NCBI GenBank assembly: GCA_011392765.1 | Contig: WYCW01000001.1 | Location: 248,001-312,000, forward strand | DNA from: Candidatus Thiosymbion ectosymbiont of Catanema sp. Cochon2018 | GTDB lineage: Bacteria; Pseudomonadota; Gammaproteobacteria; Chromatiales; Chromatiaceae | Direction of reading: 5' to 3' | Length of the DNA stretch: 64,000 nucleotides | Part shown: piece after piece, positions 38,493 to 47,610 of the stretch | How positions within the stretch are numbered: the stretch's first letter is position 1 | Layout: each line of letters begins with the position of its first letter | Position numbers and translations under genes: made by a program | Notes under the pieces: generated by a model | The model's database searches: none | Seen by the model: the letters and a program-made list of their open reading frames with translations, nothing else | What the model was told of the DNA's origin: nothing

Positions 38493-41400
38493 TGGCCTAT
38501 TTGATTGCGAAGTCGGGGACTCCCACTCCCGATGCTGAGCTGATCGCCTTCCTGCGGGAGCAACTGCCGGATTATATGGTGCCCGTCAGTCTGGAATGGC
38601 TGCCTAGCTTCCCGTTGACCTCCAGGGGCAAGATCGACCATGCCGCACTTCCGGCACCGAGCCCGATCCGAACCCCCAAAGCGAGCTATGTAGCCCCGAC
38701 CACGGAAACAGAGCGGGCCATCGCGACCATATGGGCCAAAGCCCTCGAATGCGACAGGGTGGGACGTGGGGACAACTTTTTCCTCCTGGGCGGGCATTCG
38801 TTGCTTGGCGCACAGGTGGTTGCGCGTATGCGCGACCATCTCTGCTGCGACATCCCCATGCGTATCCTGTTCGAGCACTCCACCCTGGGTGATCTGGCGG
38901 CTTGGGTCGATTCCAATGCCACGGGGCAAGCCGCCGAGGAAGGCATCTCCCGCGAGGTAGCGGACGAGTTGCCGCAGATTATCCTCGACCCGACGAATGC
39001 CTTTGCCCCCTTCCCTTTGAACGACGTCCAACAGGCCTATTGGATTGGACGAGGCGATAGCCTCGAGATGGGCAATGTCTCCTGTCATGGTTACGAGGAA
39101 TTCGACAGCTCGAACCTCGACATCAAGCGTCTCAATCGAGCCTGGAACCGATTGGTGGATCGCCACCCCATGCTGCGGGCAGTCATCGATCCCAACGGCA
39201 CGCAGCAGATCCTGCCCGAGGTGCCCGAGTACGATTTCACGTTTCAGGACCTGACGGGCATGACATCGAAGGACCAGGAGACAGCCTTTTCCCAGACCCG
39301 CGAGCGAATGTCGCACCAGGTACACGATGTGGAGCGTTGGCCTCTGTTCGAGATCTGTGCCTCGCGCATCGACGAAGAGCGAGTACGGCTGCACGTCAGC
39401 ATAGATCTCTTGATTGCCGATGCCCGCAGCTTCCAGATCCTGTTGATTGAGCTGTGCGAGCTCTACCAAGATCCCACTCGGACCTTTCCCCCATTGGAAC
39501 TCAGTTTCCGCGACTACGTCCTGGCTGAAGAGGCGGTCAAGCAGACGCGCCGGTACCGTAAGGCCAGGAATTATTGGAACAAGCGGCTCGAAACCCTGCC
39601 CCCGGCACCGGATCTGCCTCTGGCCCGGGCCCAAGAGACCATTGCCAAGCCGATCTTTACCCGACGTACAGGCCATCTGGAGCGCGCCAAGTGGCAGCGT
39701 CTGAAGACCCACGCCGCTACGCTGGGGATTACCCCCTCGTCGCTGACCCTTGGGATCTTTGCCGCGATCATCGATCAGTGGGTCAAAGAATCGCGCTTTA
39801 CGATCAACCTGACGATGTTTCATCGGCTGCCGTTGCATCCGCAAGTCAACGACATCTTCGGGGATTTCACTTCTATCACCTTGCTGGAGGCCGATTTTAC
39901 CGAGGAGAGGACCTTCGCCGAGCAGTTGAAGGCGCTGCAGCGGCAGTTGTGGGACGACCTGGATCACAACCTGGTGGGTGGCATCAAGGTACAGCGCGAC
40001 CTGATACAACAGCGCGGTATAGGTGGTGTAAGAATGCCCGTGGTCTTCACCAGCACGCTGACCATGGAGGCCGAGACCCAGGAGAAGATCCCCATGTCCT
40101 GGCTGGGGGAAGAGGTCTACAGCATCGGTCAAACCCCCCAAGTCTGGCTGGATCACCAGGTCTTCGATGAAGACGGGGTACTGACCTACAACTGGGATGC
40201 CGTGGAGGATCTGTTTCCACCGGGCATGATCGAGGCGATGTTCAGCGCCTACCGCTCCCTTTTGGATTTCCTCTCCGAGGAGTCCCGACGTTGGGAACGT
40301 CCACTGCCACCCCGGATACCCGAGGACCAGTTGCGGCAACGGGCCATGATAAATGCCACGGCTGGTCCCATCCCGGAGGTGACACTGCACGGACTGTTTC
40401 TGGCTGCGGCGACCGAGCACCCAGACCGTCCGGCGGTCATCGCCGGGGAGATGCGTCTGTCCTATCGGGAGCTTCTGTTACGTGCCAGGCGTTTGGCCCA
40501 TTCGCTGCGCGCGGGCGGTGCCGGACCCGATCGGCAGATAGCGATCGTCATGAATAAGTGCTGGCAACAGGTGGTTGCCGCCCTGGGGATCCTCCTAAGT
40601 GGAGGAGCCTATGTCCCCATCGCCGCGGGATTGCCCGAAGAGCGCCGGGAGACCTTGATCGCCCAGAGCAAGGCTATCTTGATCGTAACCGTGTCGCAAA
40701 TCGAGTCTACCTTGACCTGGCGCAACGATATACCACGCATCGTGGTCGCCGACGACTGCCCAGCCAACCATGAGGATCCAGATTTCTCCTCAGTAATACA
40801 AGACCCTACGGCGATTGCCTACGTCATCTATACCTCCGGATCCACCGGGTTTCCCAAAGGCGTAGCGATCGACCACCGGGGAGCCGTCAATACGGTACTG
40901 GATATCAACGAACGTTTCGGTGTCGGCAAGAACGACCGGGTGCTGGCCATCTCAGCTTTGAGCTTCGATCTGTCCGTCTACGACATCTTCGGGCTGCTCG
41001 CGGTAGGGGGTGCACTGGTCCTGCCCGACGCGGACGACCAGAAGGATCCAGCCCATTGGGAGGTACTCATCGACCGTTACGACATCACCCTCTGGAACTC
41101 GGTGCCCGCCCTGATGGCTATGTTGACGGAGCACACCGGTTCCCGCGGTAGTGAGGTGCTCAAAAGGCTCCGCTTGGTCATGCTGAGCGGTGACTGGATC
41201 CCCGTCGATCTGCCGGCAAAGATCAAGGCGCAGAATCCGCACATCGCCTTATACAGCCTCGGTGGTGCTACGGAAGCCTCGATTTGGTCTATTTACTATC
41301 CCATCGACGCGATAGACCCGGACTGGGTCAGCGTGCCTTACGGCCGTGCGCTCAAGAATCAGACCATGCAGGTACTCAACGCAGCCCTACAACCCGCACC

Positions 41401-42196
41401 GGTTTGGGTGGCAGGCGATCTCTATATCGGTGGCATCGGACTTGCCAGAGAGTACCTGGGAGATCCGGACCAAACCAAAGAGAAATTCATCGTCCATCCC
41501 GTCACAGGCGAGCGACTCTACCGCACGGGCGACCTTGGGCGTTTCTTGCCGGACGGTAATATCGAGTTTCTGGGGCGTGAGGATTTTCAGGTAAAGATCA
41601 ACGGCTACCGCATCGAGCTCGGTGAGATCGAGACGACCCTGGTACGCCATCCGGGGATTCAGGAAGCCGTCGTCGTGGCCTTAGGCAGGCAGCAGGAAGG
41701 CCGACATTTGGTCGCTTATTGGGTGGCGGCCGAGGGAGAAGGAAAGCCGGATCAGGAAGACCTGAAACACTACCTCGTCGATCAGCTCCCCGAGTATATG
41801 ATTCCCGAGACCTGGATGGAGCTACCGGGGATTCCACTGTCCGCCAACGGCAAGGTCGACCGTAAGGCCTTACCGGACCCAACCGTACACGAAGAGGATC
41901 TGGCCTTCACCACCCCAGCAGAAGGGTTAGAACGCGAGCTTTGCGAACTGTTTGCCGAGGTGCTGGAGATCGAGCGCGTGGGTAGCCGGCATAACTTCTT
42001 CGAGCTCGGCGGAAACTCCGTCATGGTCGTGCAGCTGATCTCGCTCATACGCCAGACTTACCAGGTGAAACTCTCGATCAGGGACTTTTTCATAAAGCCT
42101 ACCGTTGCCGAGCTGGCGGAGAACATCGAGGTATTGCGCTGGGCCAGAGCCGGTCAGGCGCGCGGCGGTGAAGATCGCGAGGAGGGCGAGATATGA
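38492..42196 (+). CDS. NRPS: (A end)-PCP-Cy-A(Cys)-PCP, open but 5'-truncated
   Basis: 1234 codons open. It opens with the last 60 residues of adenylation domain 1 (SRGKIDHAALP carries the A10 Lys). PCP1 follows with FFLLGGHSLLGAQ. Then comes a heterocyclisation domain: PLNDVQQAYWIGR, then DLLIADARS, which is the DxxxxDxxS motif replacing HHxxxDG. Adenylation domain 2 has YTSGSTGFPKG, SFDLSVYDIFG, LGGATEASIWS and SANGKVDRKALP; pocket residues read D-L-Y-N-M-S-L-I-W-K, matching Cys-activating domains. PCP2 has FFELGGNSVMVVQL. The module would condense and cyclise Cys to a thiazoline. Translation would need a new start (GTG at 38492). It overlaps the next gene by ATGA. Confidence 0.9.
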   Translation: MAYLIAKSGTPTPDAELIAFLREQLPDYMVPVSLEWLPSFPLTSRGKIDHAALPAPSPIRTPKASYVAPTTETERAIATIWAKALECDRVGRGDNFFLLGGHSLLGAQVVARMRDHLCCDIPMRILFEHSTLGDLAAWVDSNATGQAAEEGISREVADELPQIILDPTNAFAPFPLNDVQQAYWIGRGDSLEMGNVSCHGYEEFDSSNLDIKRLNRAWNRLVDRHPMLRAVIDPNGTQQILPEVPEYDFTFQDLTGMTSKDQETAFSQTRERMSHQVHDVERWPLFEICASRIDEERVRLHVSIDLLIADARSFQILLIELCELYQDPTRTFPPLELSFRDYVLAEEAVKQTRRYRKARNYWNKRLETLPPAPDLPLARAQETIAKPIFTRRTGHLERAKWQRLKTHAATLGITPSSLTLGIFAAIIDQWVKESRFTINLTMFHRLPLHPQVNDIFGDFTSITLLEADFTEERTFAEQLKALQRQLWDDLDHNLVGGIKVQRDLIQQRGIGGVRMPVVFTSTLTMEAETQEKIPMSWLGEEVYSIGQTPQVWLDHQVFDEDGVLTYNWDAVEDLFPPGMIEAMFSAYRSLLDFLSEESRRWERPLPPRIPEDQLRQRAMINATAGPIPEVTLHGLFLAAATEHPDRPAVIAGEMRLSYRELLLRARRLAHSLRAGGAGPDRQIAIVMNKCWQQVVAALGILLSGGAYVPIAAGLPEERRETLIAQSKAILIVTVSQIESTLTWRNDIPRIVVADDCPANHEDPDFSSVIQDPTAIAYVIYTSGSTGFPKGVAIDHRGAVNTVLDINERFGVGKNDRVLAISALSFDLSVYDIFGLLAVGGALVLPDADDQKDPAHWEVLIDRYDITLWNSVPALMAMLTEHTGSRGSEVLKRLRLVMLSGDWIPVDLPAKIKAQNPHIALYSLGGATEASIWSIYYPIDAIDPDWVSVPYGRALKNQTMQVLNAALQPAPVWVAGDLYIGGIGLAREYLGDPDQTKEKFIVHPVTGERLYRTGDLGRFLPDGNIEFLGREDFQVKINGYRIELGEIETTLVRHPGIQEAVVVALGRQQEGRHLVAYWVAAEGEGKPDQEDLKHYLVDQLPEYMIPETWMELPGIPLSANGKVDRKALPDPTVHEEDLAFTTPAEGLERELCELFAEVLEIERVGSRHNFFELGGNSVMVVQLISLIRQTYQVKLSIRDFFIKPTVAELAENIEVLRWARAGQARGGEDREEGEI

Positions 42197-44343
42197 TGAC
42201 CAGCGTGGAGTTTCTCGCCTTTCTAAAGGAGCGGGATATCGATGTTTGGGCCGAGGAAGGACGGCTCAAGTTCTCCGCCCCGAAAGGGGCTATGACGGCA
42301 GAGATCAAGGGTCAGCTCGTGGAGCGCAGGACGGAACTTCTCGCATTTTTGGGGAAGCTTGCGAACGATCAGAGCAGCAACGGCGAGATCCGACCGAGAA
42401 GAGATACCATAGAACTGGCGGATCTCTCCTATGCCCAGCAGCGGTTGTGGCTCCTGGACCGGTTCAACGACGGGGAGCCGGCCTACAATGTGGGGATACT
42501 GATCGAATGGTACGGTCCAATCTGCATCGACAGCATCACAAAGAGCTTCCACAGGATCGTGGAGCGGCATCAGGTGCTGCGTACCACTTATCCCGATGTG
42601 CAAGGCAAACCCAAGTTACGGGTCGCCGAGACCATGGCCCTGCCTTTACGCTACCATGATCTGTCCCATTTCAGTGTCAGTGAGCGGGTGGTACGACTGC
42701 GCCGGGTGGTCCTGGAGGCGAGCCGTTATCCCTTCTATCTGAAGGAGGAGATTCCAATCCGGATCGACCTCGTAAAGACCTCTGAGCAGCGCACGACCAT
42801 TTGTCTGGTCATCCACCACATTGCCTGTGACGCTTGGTCCATGGGTATCCTGGTGGGCGAGCTTACAGCCTTGTACCAGAGATTCTCGCGTGGGCAGGAG
42901 CCAAAGCTCCCGGCCTTGTCGTTCCAGTATAGCGATTTTGCCCATTGGCAACGCGCGCAGCTCACCAAGGATAACTTTGCCGGACATCTCGCTTACTGGA
43001 AGGGACAATTGAAGGAGCTGCCTACTCCCCTGTCTCTACCCACCGATCACCCACGCCCCCCGATCCAGACCTACCGCGGCGCTAGAGAGTCCTTCGCCTT
43101 GGGTAGAGACCTCTCCCAGAGGCTTGCAGGGCTCGCCAGAGCACGGCAGACGACCCTGTATTCCCTTTTTCTGTCCCTGTTCGCCCTGTTCCTCTATCGT
43201 TATACAGATGAGCGGGATCTCCTCATCGGCACACCGGTGGCAAATCGTAGCCGCAGGGAGCTCGAGTCCCTGATCGGGTTCTTCGTCAACACTCTGGTAG
43301 TGCGCCTGCGCCTTGCCCCCGACCTGGACTTCGATTCCCTGTTGCAGCAGGTCCACACTACTGTTCAGGAATCCTTCACCTACCAAGACATCCCTTTCGA
43401 GAACTTGATTGAGCATATTCAAACCGAACGACAGATGAGTCATTCGCCCCTGTTCCAGGTGTTGTTCTCTTACCAAAATGCTCCAAGGCAAAGTTTCGGA
43501 ATCGACGGAGTCGAGCTCCAGATCACCGAGATCGATAATCTGACCAGCAAGTTCGATCTGTCTATGACCATGGGCGAATTGGATGGTGAGATCAAGGGCT
43601 GGATCGAGTACAACACCGACCTGTTCGAGCGGGATACCATTGGCCGCTTCCTGTCCCATTACCGGACACTCGCCACGGAGATGGTGCACGACAGTACTCA
43701 GGCCATCCAGTCCTGCACGATGACGCCCCCCGAAGAGCGTTCGCGCATCCTCGGCGAATTCGCGGGCGACAGTTTCGGGTTGCCGCAAGGCCAGCTACTC
43801 CATCGATTGTTCGAGGTCAGTGCAGGACGCTGTGGGGAAGCCACCGCGGTCCAGTTCGGCATCAACCGCCTTACCTATGCCGAGCTCGATCGACAAGCAA
43901 ACCGGTTGGCACACTGCCTGGTCGATCGAGGGGTGCGACCCAACACCTTTGTTGGGATATTTCTGGATCGCAGCGAGCTCATGGTCGTCGCGTTGCTCGG
44001 GATATTGAAGGCCGGTGGGGCCTATGTACCACTGGATCCTAGCTACCCCGAAAAGCGCCTGGAATATATTATCGAGGACACCCAGGTGAAGCTAGTCTGC
44101 TCCGAAAAGGGGTTGCTCGATAGCGTCCCAGGATCGGTAGAGATACTAAGTATCGATGGCGATCCCGCCCTTGAACAGTACCCGGACACGCCACTGGCGG
44201 TTTCCCAGACAGAAAACCATCTCGCTTATTGCATTCATACCTCCGGATCATCCGGTCTCCCCAAGGGAGTGCAGATCAGTCACCGCAATGTGGTGAGCTT
44301 TTTGTTATGTCAGGTCCCGGATGATTACGTGGAATTTTTTTAA
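42193..44343 (+). CDS. NRPS: TubC-type docking domain-C-A, 3'-truncated by IS481
   Basis: Truncated NRPS. Residues 1-55 (TSVEFLAFLKERDIDVWAEE, FSAPKGAMTAEIKGQLVERR) form a TubC_N-like docking domain that would bind the C-terminus of the preceding enzyme (RGGEDREEGEI). A condensation domain follows: LSYAQQRLWLLD, VIHHIACDAWS (HHxxxDA, with the usual last Gly replaced), GTPVANRSRRELE and YQDIPFENLIEH. The adenylation domain begins LTYAELDRQANRLA, GGAYVPLDPSYP, then IHTSGSSGLPKGVQ (A3), and stops in SHRNVVSFL where IS481 begins; the final residues come from the IS. Specificity cannot be read. Everything downstream, such as a thioesterase, is missing. Confidence 0.88.
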   Translation: MMTSVEFLAFLKERDIDVWAEEGRLKFSAPKGAMTAEIKGQLVERRTELLAFLGKLANDQSSNGEIRPRRDTIELADLSYAQQRLWLLDRFNDGEPAYNVGILIEWYGPICIDSITKSFHRIVERHQVLRTTYPDVQGKPKLRVAETMALPLRYHDLSHFSVSERVVRLRRVVLEASRYPFYLKEEIPIRIDLVKTSEQRTTICLVIHHIACDAWSMGILVGELTALYQRFSRGQEPKLPALSFQYSDFAHWQRAQLTKDNFAGHLAYWKGQLKELPTPLSLPTDHPRPPIQTYRGARESFALGRDLSQRLAGLARARQTTLYSLFLSLFALFLYRYTDERDLLIGTPVANRSRRELESLIGFFVNTLVVRLRLAPDLDFDSLLQQVHTTVQESFTYQDIPFENLIEHIQTERQMSHSPLFQVLFSYQNAPRQSFGIDGVELQITEIDNLTSKFDLSMTMGELDGEIKGWIEYNTDLFERDTIGRFLSHYRTLATEMVHDSTQAIQSCTMTPPEERSRILGEFAGDSFGLPQGQLLHRLFEVSAGRCGEATAVQFGINRLTYAELDRQANRLAHCLVDRGVRPNTFVGIFLDRSELMVVALLGILKAGGAYVPLDPSYPEKRLEYIIEDTQVKLVCSEKGLLDSVPGSVEILSIDGDPALEQYPDTPLAVSQTENHLAYCIHTSGSSGLPKGVQISHRNVVSFLLCQVPDDYVEFF

Positions 44344-45375
44344 AAAGTTGGGGTTGCTGTGCGTGCCATTGTTTGAGTGTCTGAAGAGGCGTTTTGTGGT
44401 GCAGGTTTTTCTGCGGGATATGGCGATTATACAGGTAGACGAAGCGTTTGAGGGTCGTCTGGAGTGAGGCCGCGGAGTCGAAGCGGTGGGTGCGCAACAC
44501 ATCGGCGATGCGGCCGTTGAAGCGTTCGAGCATGCCGTTGGTTTGTGGGGTCCTGGGCTTGGTCAGGCGATGTTCGATGTGGTGGTCGGCGCAGACCTGA
44601 TCGAAGGCATGGGTGGCGGTCGGCTGGCGTTGGCCGGTGGCGCAGAAGCGGTCAGTAAATTCCTTGCCATTGTCGGTGAGGAGCTTGCTGATGTTGAAAG
44701 GAGCCTGCGCGATCAAGCGTGTGAGAAAGCCGCTGGCGGAGGCGGCGGTCTTGTCCTGGAGGATCTCAACGTAGACCCAACGGGTGGCGCGATCGATGGC
44801 GGCAAACAGGTACGTGCGTTGGTCCTGGTCCGGCATCTGCGGCAGGTACTTGACATCGACGTGCACAAAGCCGGGGGCGTACTCCTTGAACGTCTTTAGC
44901 GGCGTTTTGGCGCCTTCCTCCTGGGGCAGCAGGGTCGTGAGGTTAGAAACGCCGTGGCGGCGCAGACAGCGGTCCAAACCGGAGCGGGAAACGTCGGGGT
45001 GGATGAACCTCGTGGGTCACCGCCAGCAGGTCATCCAGGGGCAGCAGGAGCGTCTTGCGCAGCTCCACGACCACGAGTTCCTGGGCTGGGGTGAGGGTGG
45101 TCTGCAAGCGATGGGGTGTATGGGAACCGTCGGCAACCCCGTCACGACCCTTTCAGCGGCGGATGGTATCCTCACTCACGCCCAGCTCATCGGCTAGCTG
45201 CGGGACGGACTGGTTGGATGCCTGAATGTACTGGCGGATCTTGGGGGTAATTTTTATAAGACCTGCCTTCCAGAAGAGGCGCGGAAACATAAAACTCCTG
45301 TGTTTTATCCTTGTGGAAGTAGAGCGGATGTTTTCAAAGTCTTTTCCAGGCTACGTGGCTACGTGCTACTAGAGC
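44310..45375 (-). mobile_element. IS481-family insertion sequence, decayed
   Basis: It covers the transposase remnant and about 85 bp upstream of it. The left edge cuts the NRPS adenylation domain; the right edge abuts AT-rich coding sequence of another gene. Exact ends and a target duplication could not be fixed. Confidence 0.6.
44330..45290 (-). pseudogene. IS481-family transposase, nonsense and frameshift mutations
   Basis: The frame from the ATG at 45290 reads MFPRLFWKAGLIKITPKIRQ, then a helix-turn-helix LADELGVSEDTIRR, then TGA at 45153-45155 where Trp is expected. Further on, LRKTLLLPLDDLLAVTHEVH is followed by a frameshift (about four extra bases near 45008-45012). The correct frame then runs LDRCLRRHGVSNL and the rve catalytic core: FVHVDVKYLPQMPDQDQRTY (first Asp), LLTDNGKEFTDRF (second Asp) and KPRTPQTNGMLERFNGRI (Glu). 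Catalytic residues are present, but the N-terminal DNA-binding part is broken, so the element is immobile by itself. Confidence 0.85.
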
Positions 45376-45488
45376 AAAAGAGACTTATGTGGATGTCAAC
45401 AAATTGTTTGCCATAGTTGACCTGGATATACAGAAATCAAAAATAGAAAATTACAGGTTTTCAGATACTGAAGAAATATTTTGTAATT

Positions 45489-46078
45489 AGAATTTTAGTA
45501 AACCACCGGCTTTGCCGGTGCGACTAAAGGCTCCTCCCGTTCCACCACTGGTAAGCCTCTGAGGAAAGCCGGGGCATCACTCAGGGGAGGTAACCATGAA
45601 AGAATGGCAGAGCTTAGCCCATTGAGATGGGAATGCAAGTATCATCTGGTGTTTGTTCCAAAATACCGCCGGAAGGTACTGTATGGTCGAACGCGCCGGC
45701 AAATCGGAAAGATTTTGCAGCAATTGTGTCGGCAAAAGGGTGTGGAGCTGATCGAAGGGCATGCGATGCCCGACCACATCCACATGGTGTTGAGGATTCC
45801 ACCGAAGTTCAGTGTTGCGATGGTTGTCGGGTACCTGAAAGGGAAATCAGCGATCCAGATTCACCGGCAGTTGTTCGGGGTAAAGAAAGGATTTACGAAA
45901 ACACTTTCGGTCCCGGGGTACTGTGTGTGAGCGCACGGTCGGTCTGGATGAAGAGATCGTTCGCGCCTACATCCGTAACCAGGAGCAACAGGATCGTCAG
46001 AACTCACTGGATTTCGGCGACTCATAGCCCCTTTTAGGGGCTTTCCTCAAGCTACCCGCTATGCGGGTAGCTGGTGAC
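45489..46078 (+). mobile_element. IS200/IS605-type element with frameshifted tnpA
   Basis: No terminal inverted repeats, but subterminal hairpins: ACCGGCTTTGCCGGT near the left end and GCTACCCGCTATGCGGGTAG near the right, typical of Y1-transposase elements. Its boundaries follow from the reading frame of the interrupted host gene (AAT at 45488 joined to TTATACG at 46079). Confidence 0.75.
45604..46026 (+). pseudogene. IS200-type Y1 transposase TnpA, frameshifted at the C-terminus
   Basis: The frame reads LSPLRWECKYHLVFVPKYRR and MPDHIHMVLRIPP, the HUH motif of TnpA. After KKGF the sequence is damaged by several indels between about 45893 and 45935. The expected tail (GLDEEIVRAYIRNQEQ with the catalytic Tyr) is still recognisable in another frame, ending TAG at 46024-46026. 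The open frame stops early at 45930 without the Tyr, so the enzyme should be dead. Confidence 0.8.
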
Positions 46079-46616
46079 TTATACGATGGACTGAAAATCG
46101 ACCATGCTACTAAAGATAAGCATGTGATTTTTGTTACAGGCCTGATCCATAAAGAAGCCTATTTTTTGCTACCGGAATTACAAGTATTATTTGATGGCTA
46201 TAAAAATCCTGTTTTGTATGAGAATGAAAAAATAGATTTACACACTTTATATGATAAAGTTATCAGTGAGTCCGCGGCAGATCAAGATTTGAATTCAAAT
46301 CCTGATATTATTCTCAATAGGCTTTCGTTTTTGAACCCTAATGCATCCAGTGTGCCCGACTTATGCTCATCGATAAAATCCGAATATCGGAATAGGATTG
46401 AATTTTCAAAGATTATTTTTTTGTTCAGAAAAGCAAAACCATATTGGGGAAATATTCACACGGATTCTACCGTATCATTGAGTACGGAAAGGTTCAGAGA
46501 GCAATTATCACTGGAGATAGCAAAATTTTATTCCAAAGAGAACAACAACGATTTTCACTTGACAGCCATCTTTAAATCCATATATAAACAAGCATATGGA
46601 ATTGAAATTGAATAAC

Positions 46617-46704
46617 AACTCTTTAACTGCTTCCTGAATCCGTGAAATTAGATCAGGATCTTTCCTTCAAGATCAGGCGAATCGCGGAACAACATGGGCT
46701 GACA
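46617..46704. other. Intergenic, nothing recognised
   Basis: Short AT-rich stretch after the AT-rich gene, leading into a MITE. Confidence 0.3.
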
Positions 46705-46853
46705 GGTAAACAAGAGGAAAAACTACGAATCACGCGAATTTCCGCGAATAAGATCCCTCCCTTCGGTTCGGGATGACAAGTTCGCGAGGATTCGCGTGGT
46801 TCGTAGTTTTTTCTCTTACTTTGCCGACCGGTAACGCTTAACTTAATGGCATT
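46705..46853. mobile_element. MITE with TAACTTAATGGCATT ends, copy 3
   Basis: The right end ACTTAATGGCATT closes at 46853. Palindromic arms (CTACGAATCACGCGAATTTC and AGGATTCGCGTGGTTCGTAG) enclose a different loop (CCCTCCCTTCGGTTCGGGAT), so the interior of this family also varies. The left end is decayed. Confidence 0.6.
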
Positions 46854-46899
46854 GGGCTATAGGCCTGGAGAGGACGTTTATGCCGCTTTGGGGCGCACG

Positions 46900-47540
46900 A
46901 ATGGCGGTCGTTTATTTTCCAACCGCAGGGTTAAAACCTTCGCCTTTCAGGCGAACAGATTTACCTCGCTACTCTCAGGCTGCCGTACAATGCTCTCGAT
47001 TTGAGAGGATCAGACATGGAATACCGTCACGGCAGCCACACGCTTTACAACATCGAATATCACTTTGTCTGGGTGACGAAGTACCGTTACAAAGTTTTGG
47101 CGGGTGATATCGGACTACAGGTCAAAGAACTAGTACGGCAGATCTGCGCGGCGTTCGAGATCGAGATCATCAAAGGGGTTGTGAGTAAAGACCATGTGCA
47201 TATTCTGATCTCAGCCCCGCCTAACATTGCACCGAGTGAAATCATGCGGCGCATAAAAGGGGGCTCCTCCCGAAAGCTGTTTGAGGAGTTTCCGAGACTC
47301 AAAAAGCAATATTGGGGGCGCCATTTTTGGGCCAGAGGCTACTTTTGTGCCACCGTGGGCCAGGTGACGGATGAAATGATACAGGAATATCTGGCGCACC
47401 ACGTTGAGCCTCGTCCTAACGATAACTTTAAAATGGACAGGGAACCCGGCAACTAAACGGGGCTATTCGCCCCGCATCCGGACTTTCAGTCCTTAATTTC
47501 AACCTACCGGCTTTTAAGCCGGTAGTTGTTGAGTGAGCGT
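46900..47540 (+). mobile_element. IS200/IS605-type element with intact tnpA
   Basis: The left hairpin TTCGCCTTTCAGGCGAA lies at about 46939-46955 and the right hairpin CTACCGGCTTTTAAGCCGGT at about 47505-47525. One transposase gene, no tnpB. Exact edges are not determined. Confidence 0.65.
47016..47456 (+). CDS. IS200-type Y1 transposase TnpA
   Basis: 146 residues from the ATG at 47016, preceded by GAGAGGA. TnpA enzymes of this family cut and join single-stranded DNA at hairpin ends with one Tyr. The protein shows HTLYNIEYHFVWVTKYRYKV, the HUH motif SKDHVHILISAPP, KQYWGRHFWARGYFCATVGQ and MIQEYLAHHV with the expected catalytic Tyr. It is complete, and the only intact enzyme of this type here, so it is the first candidate for mobilising the hairpin-ended CTAG elements, although the hairpins of its own element differ from theirs. 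Confidence 0.9.
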   Translation: MEYRHGSHTLYNIEYHFVWVTKYRYKVLAGDIGLQVKELVRQICAAFEIEIIKGVVSKDHVHILISAPPNIAPSEIMRRIKGGSSRKLFEEFPRLKKQYWGRHFWARGYFCATVGQVTDEMIQEYLAHHVEPRPNDNFKMDREPGN

Positions 47541-47610
47541 ATTCTTCGTGTATACGCGGGATAGACGAGCCATCATCGTTTCAGCCAGAAACATGAATTG
47601 TGACTTGAAG

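Larger units (their letters stand above)
45376..46615 (+). pseudogene. AT-rich gene of unknown function, truncated by IS481 and split by an IS200 element
   Basis: The first piece (45376-45488) reads AKETYVDVNKLFAIVDLDIQ then KSKIENYRFSDTEEIFCN. The second piece (46079-46615) reads LYDGLKIDHATKDKHVIFVT and continues for about 170 residues to KQAYGIEIE and a stop. Removing the IS200 element joins them in frame. The low GC and Lys/Asn/Ile-rich coding differ sharply from neighbours, suggesting transfer. IVDLD followed by a charged stretch recalls TOPRIM-like or DUF4276-type proteins of defence loci, but that is only an impression. The N-terminus is lost at the IS481 boundary. Confidence 0.6.

Noticed and set aside
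38489..40420. 643-codon open frame antisense to the NRPS gene
   Set aside because: No recognisable domain and entirely opposite a conserved Cy/A coding frame.
46061..46615. Start codon at 46061 for the AT-rich gene
   Set aside because: That Met and the next residues lie in the IS200 right-end hairpin; host coding resumes at about 46079.
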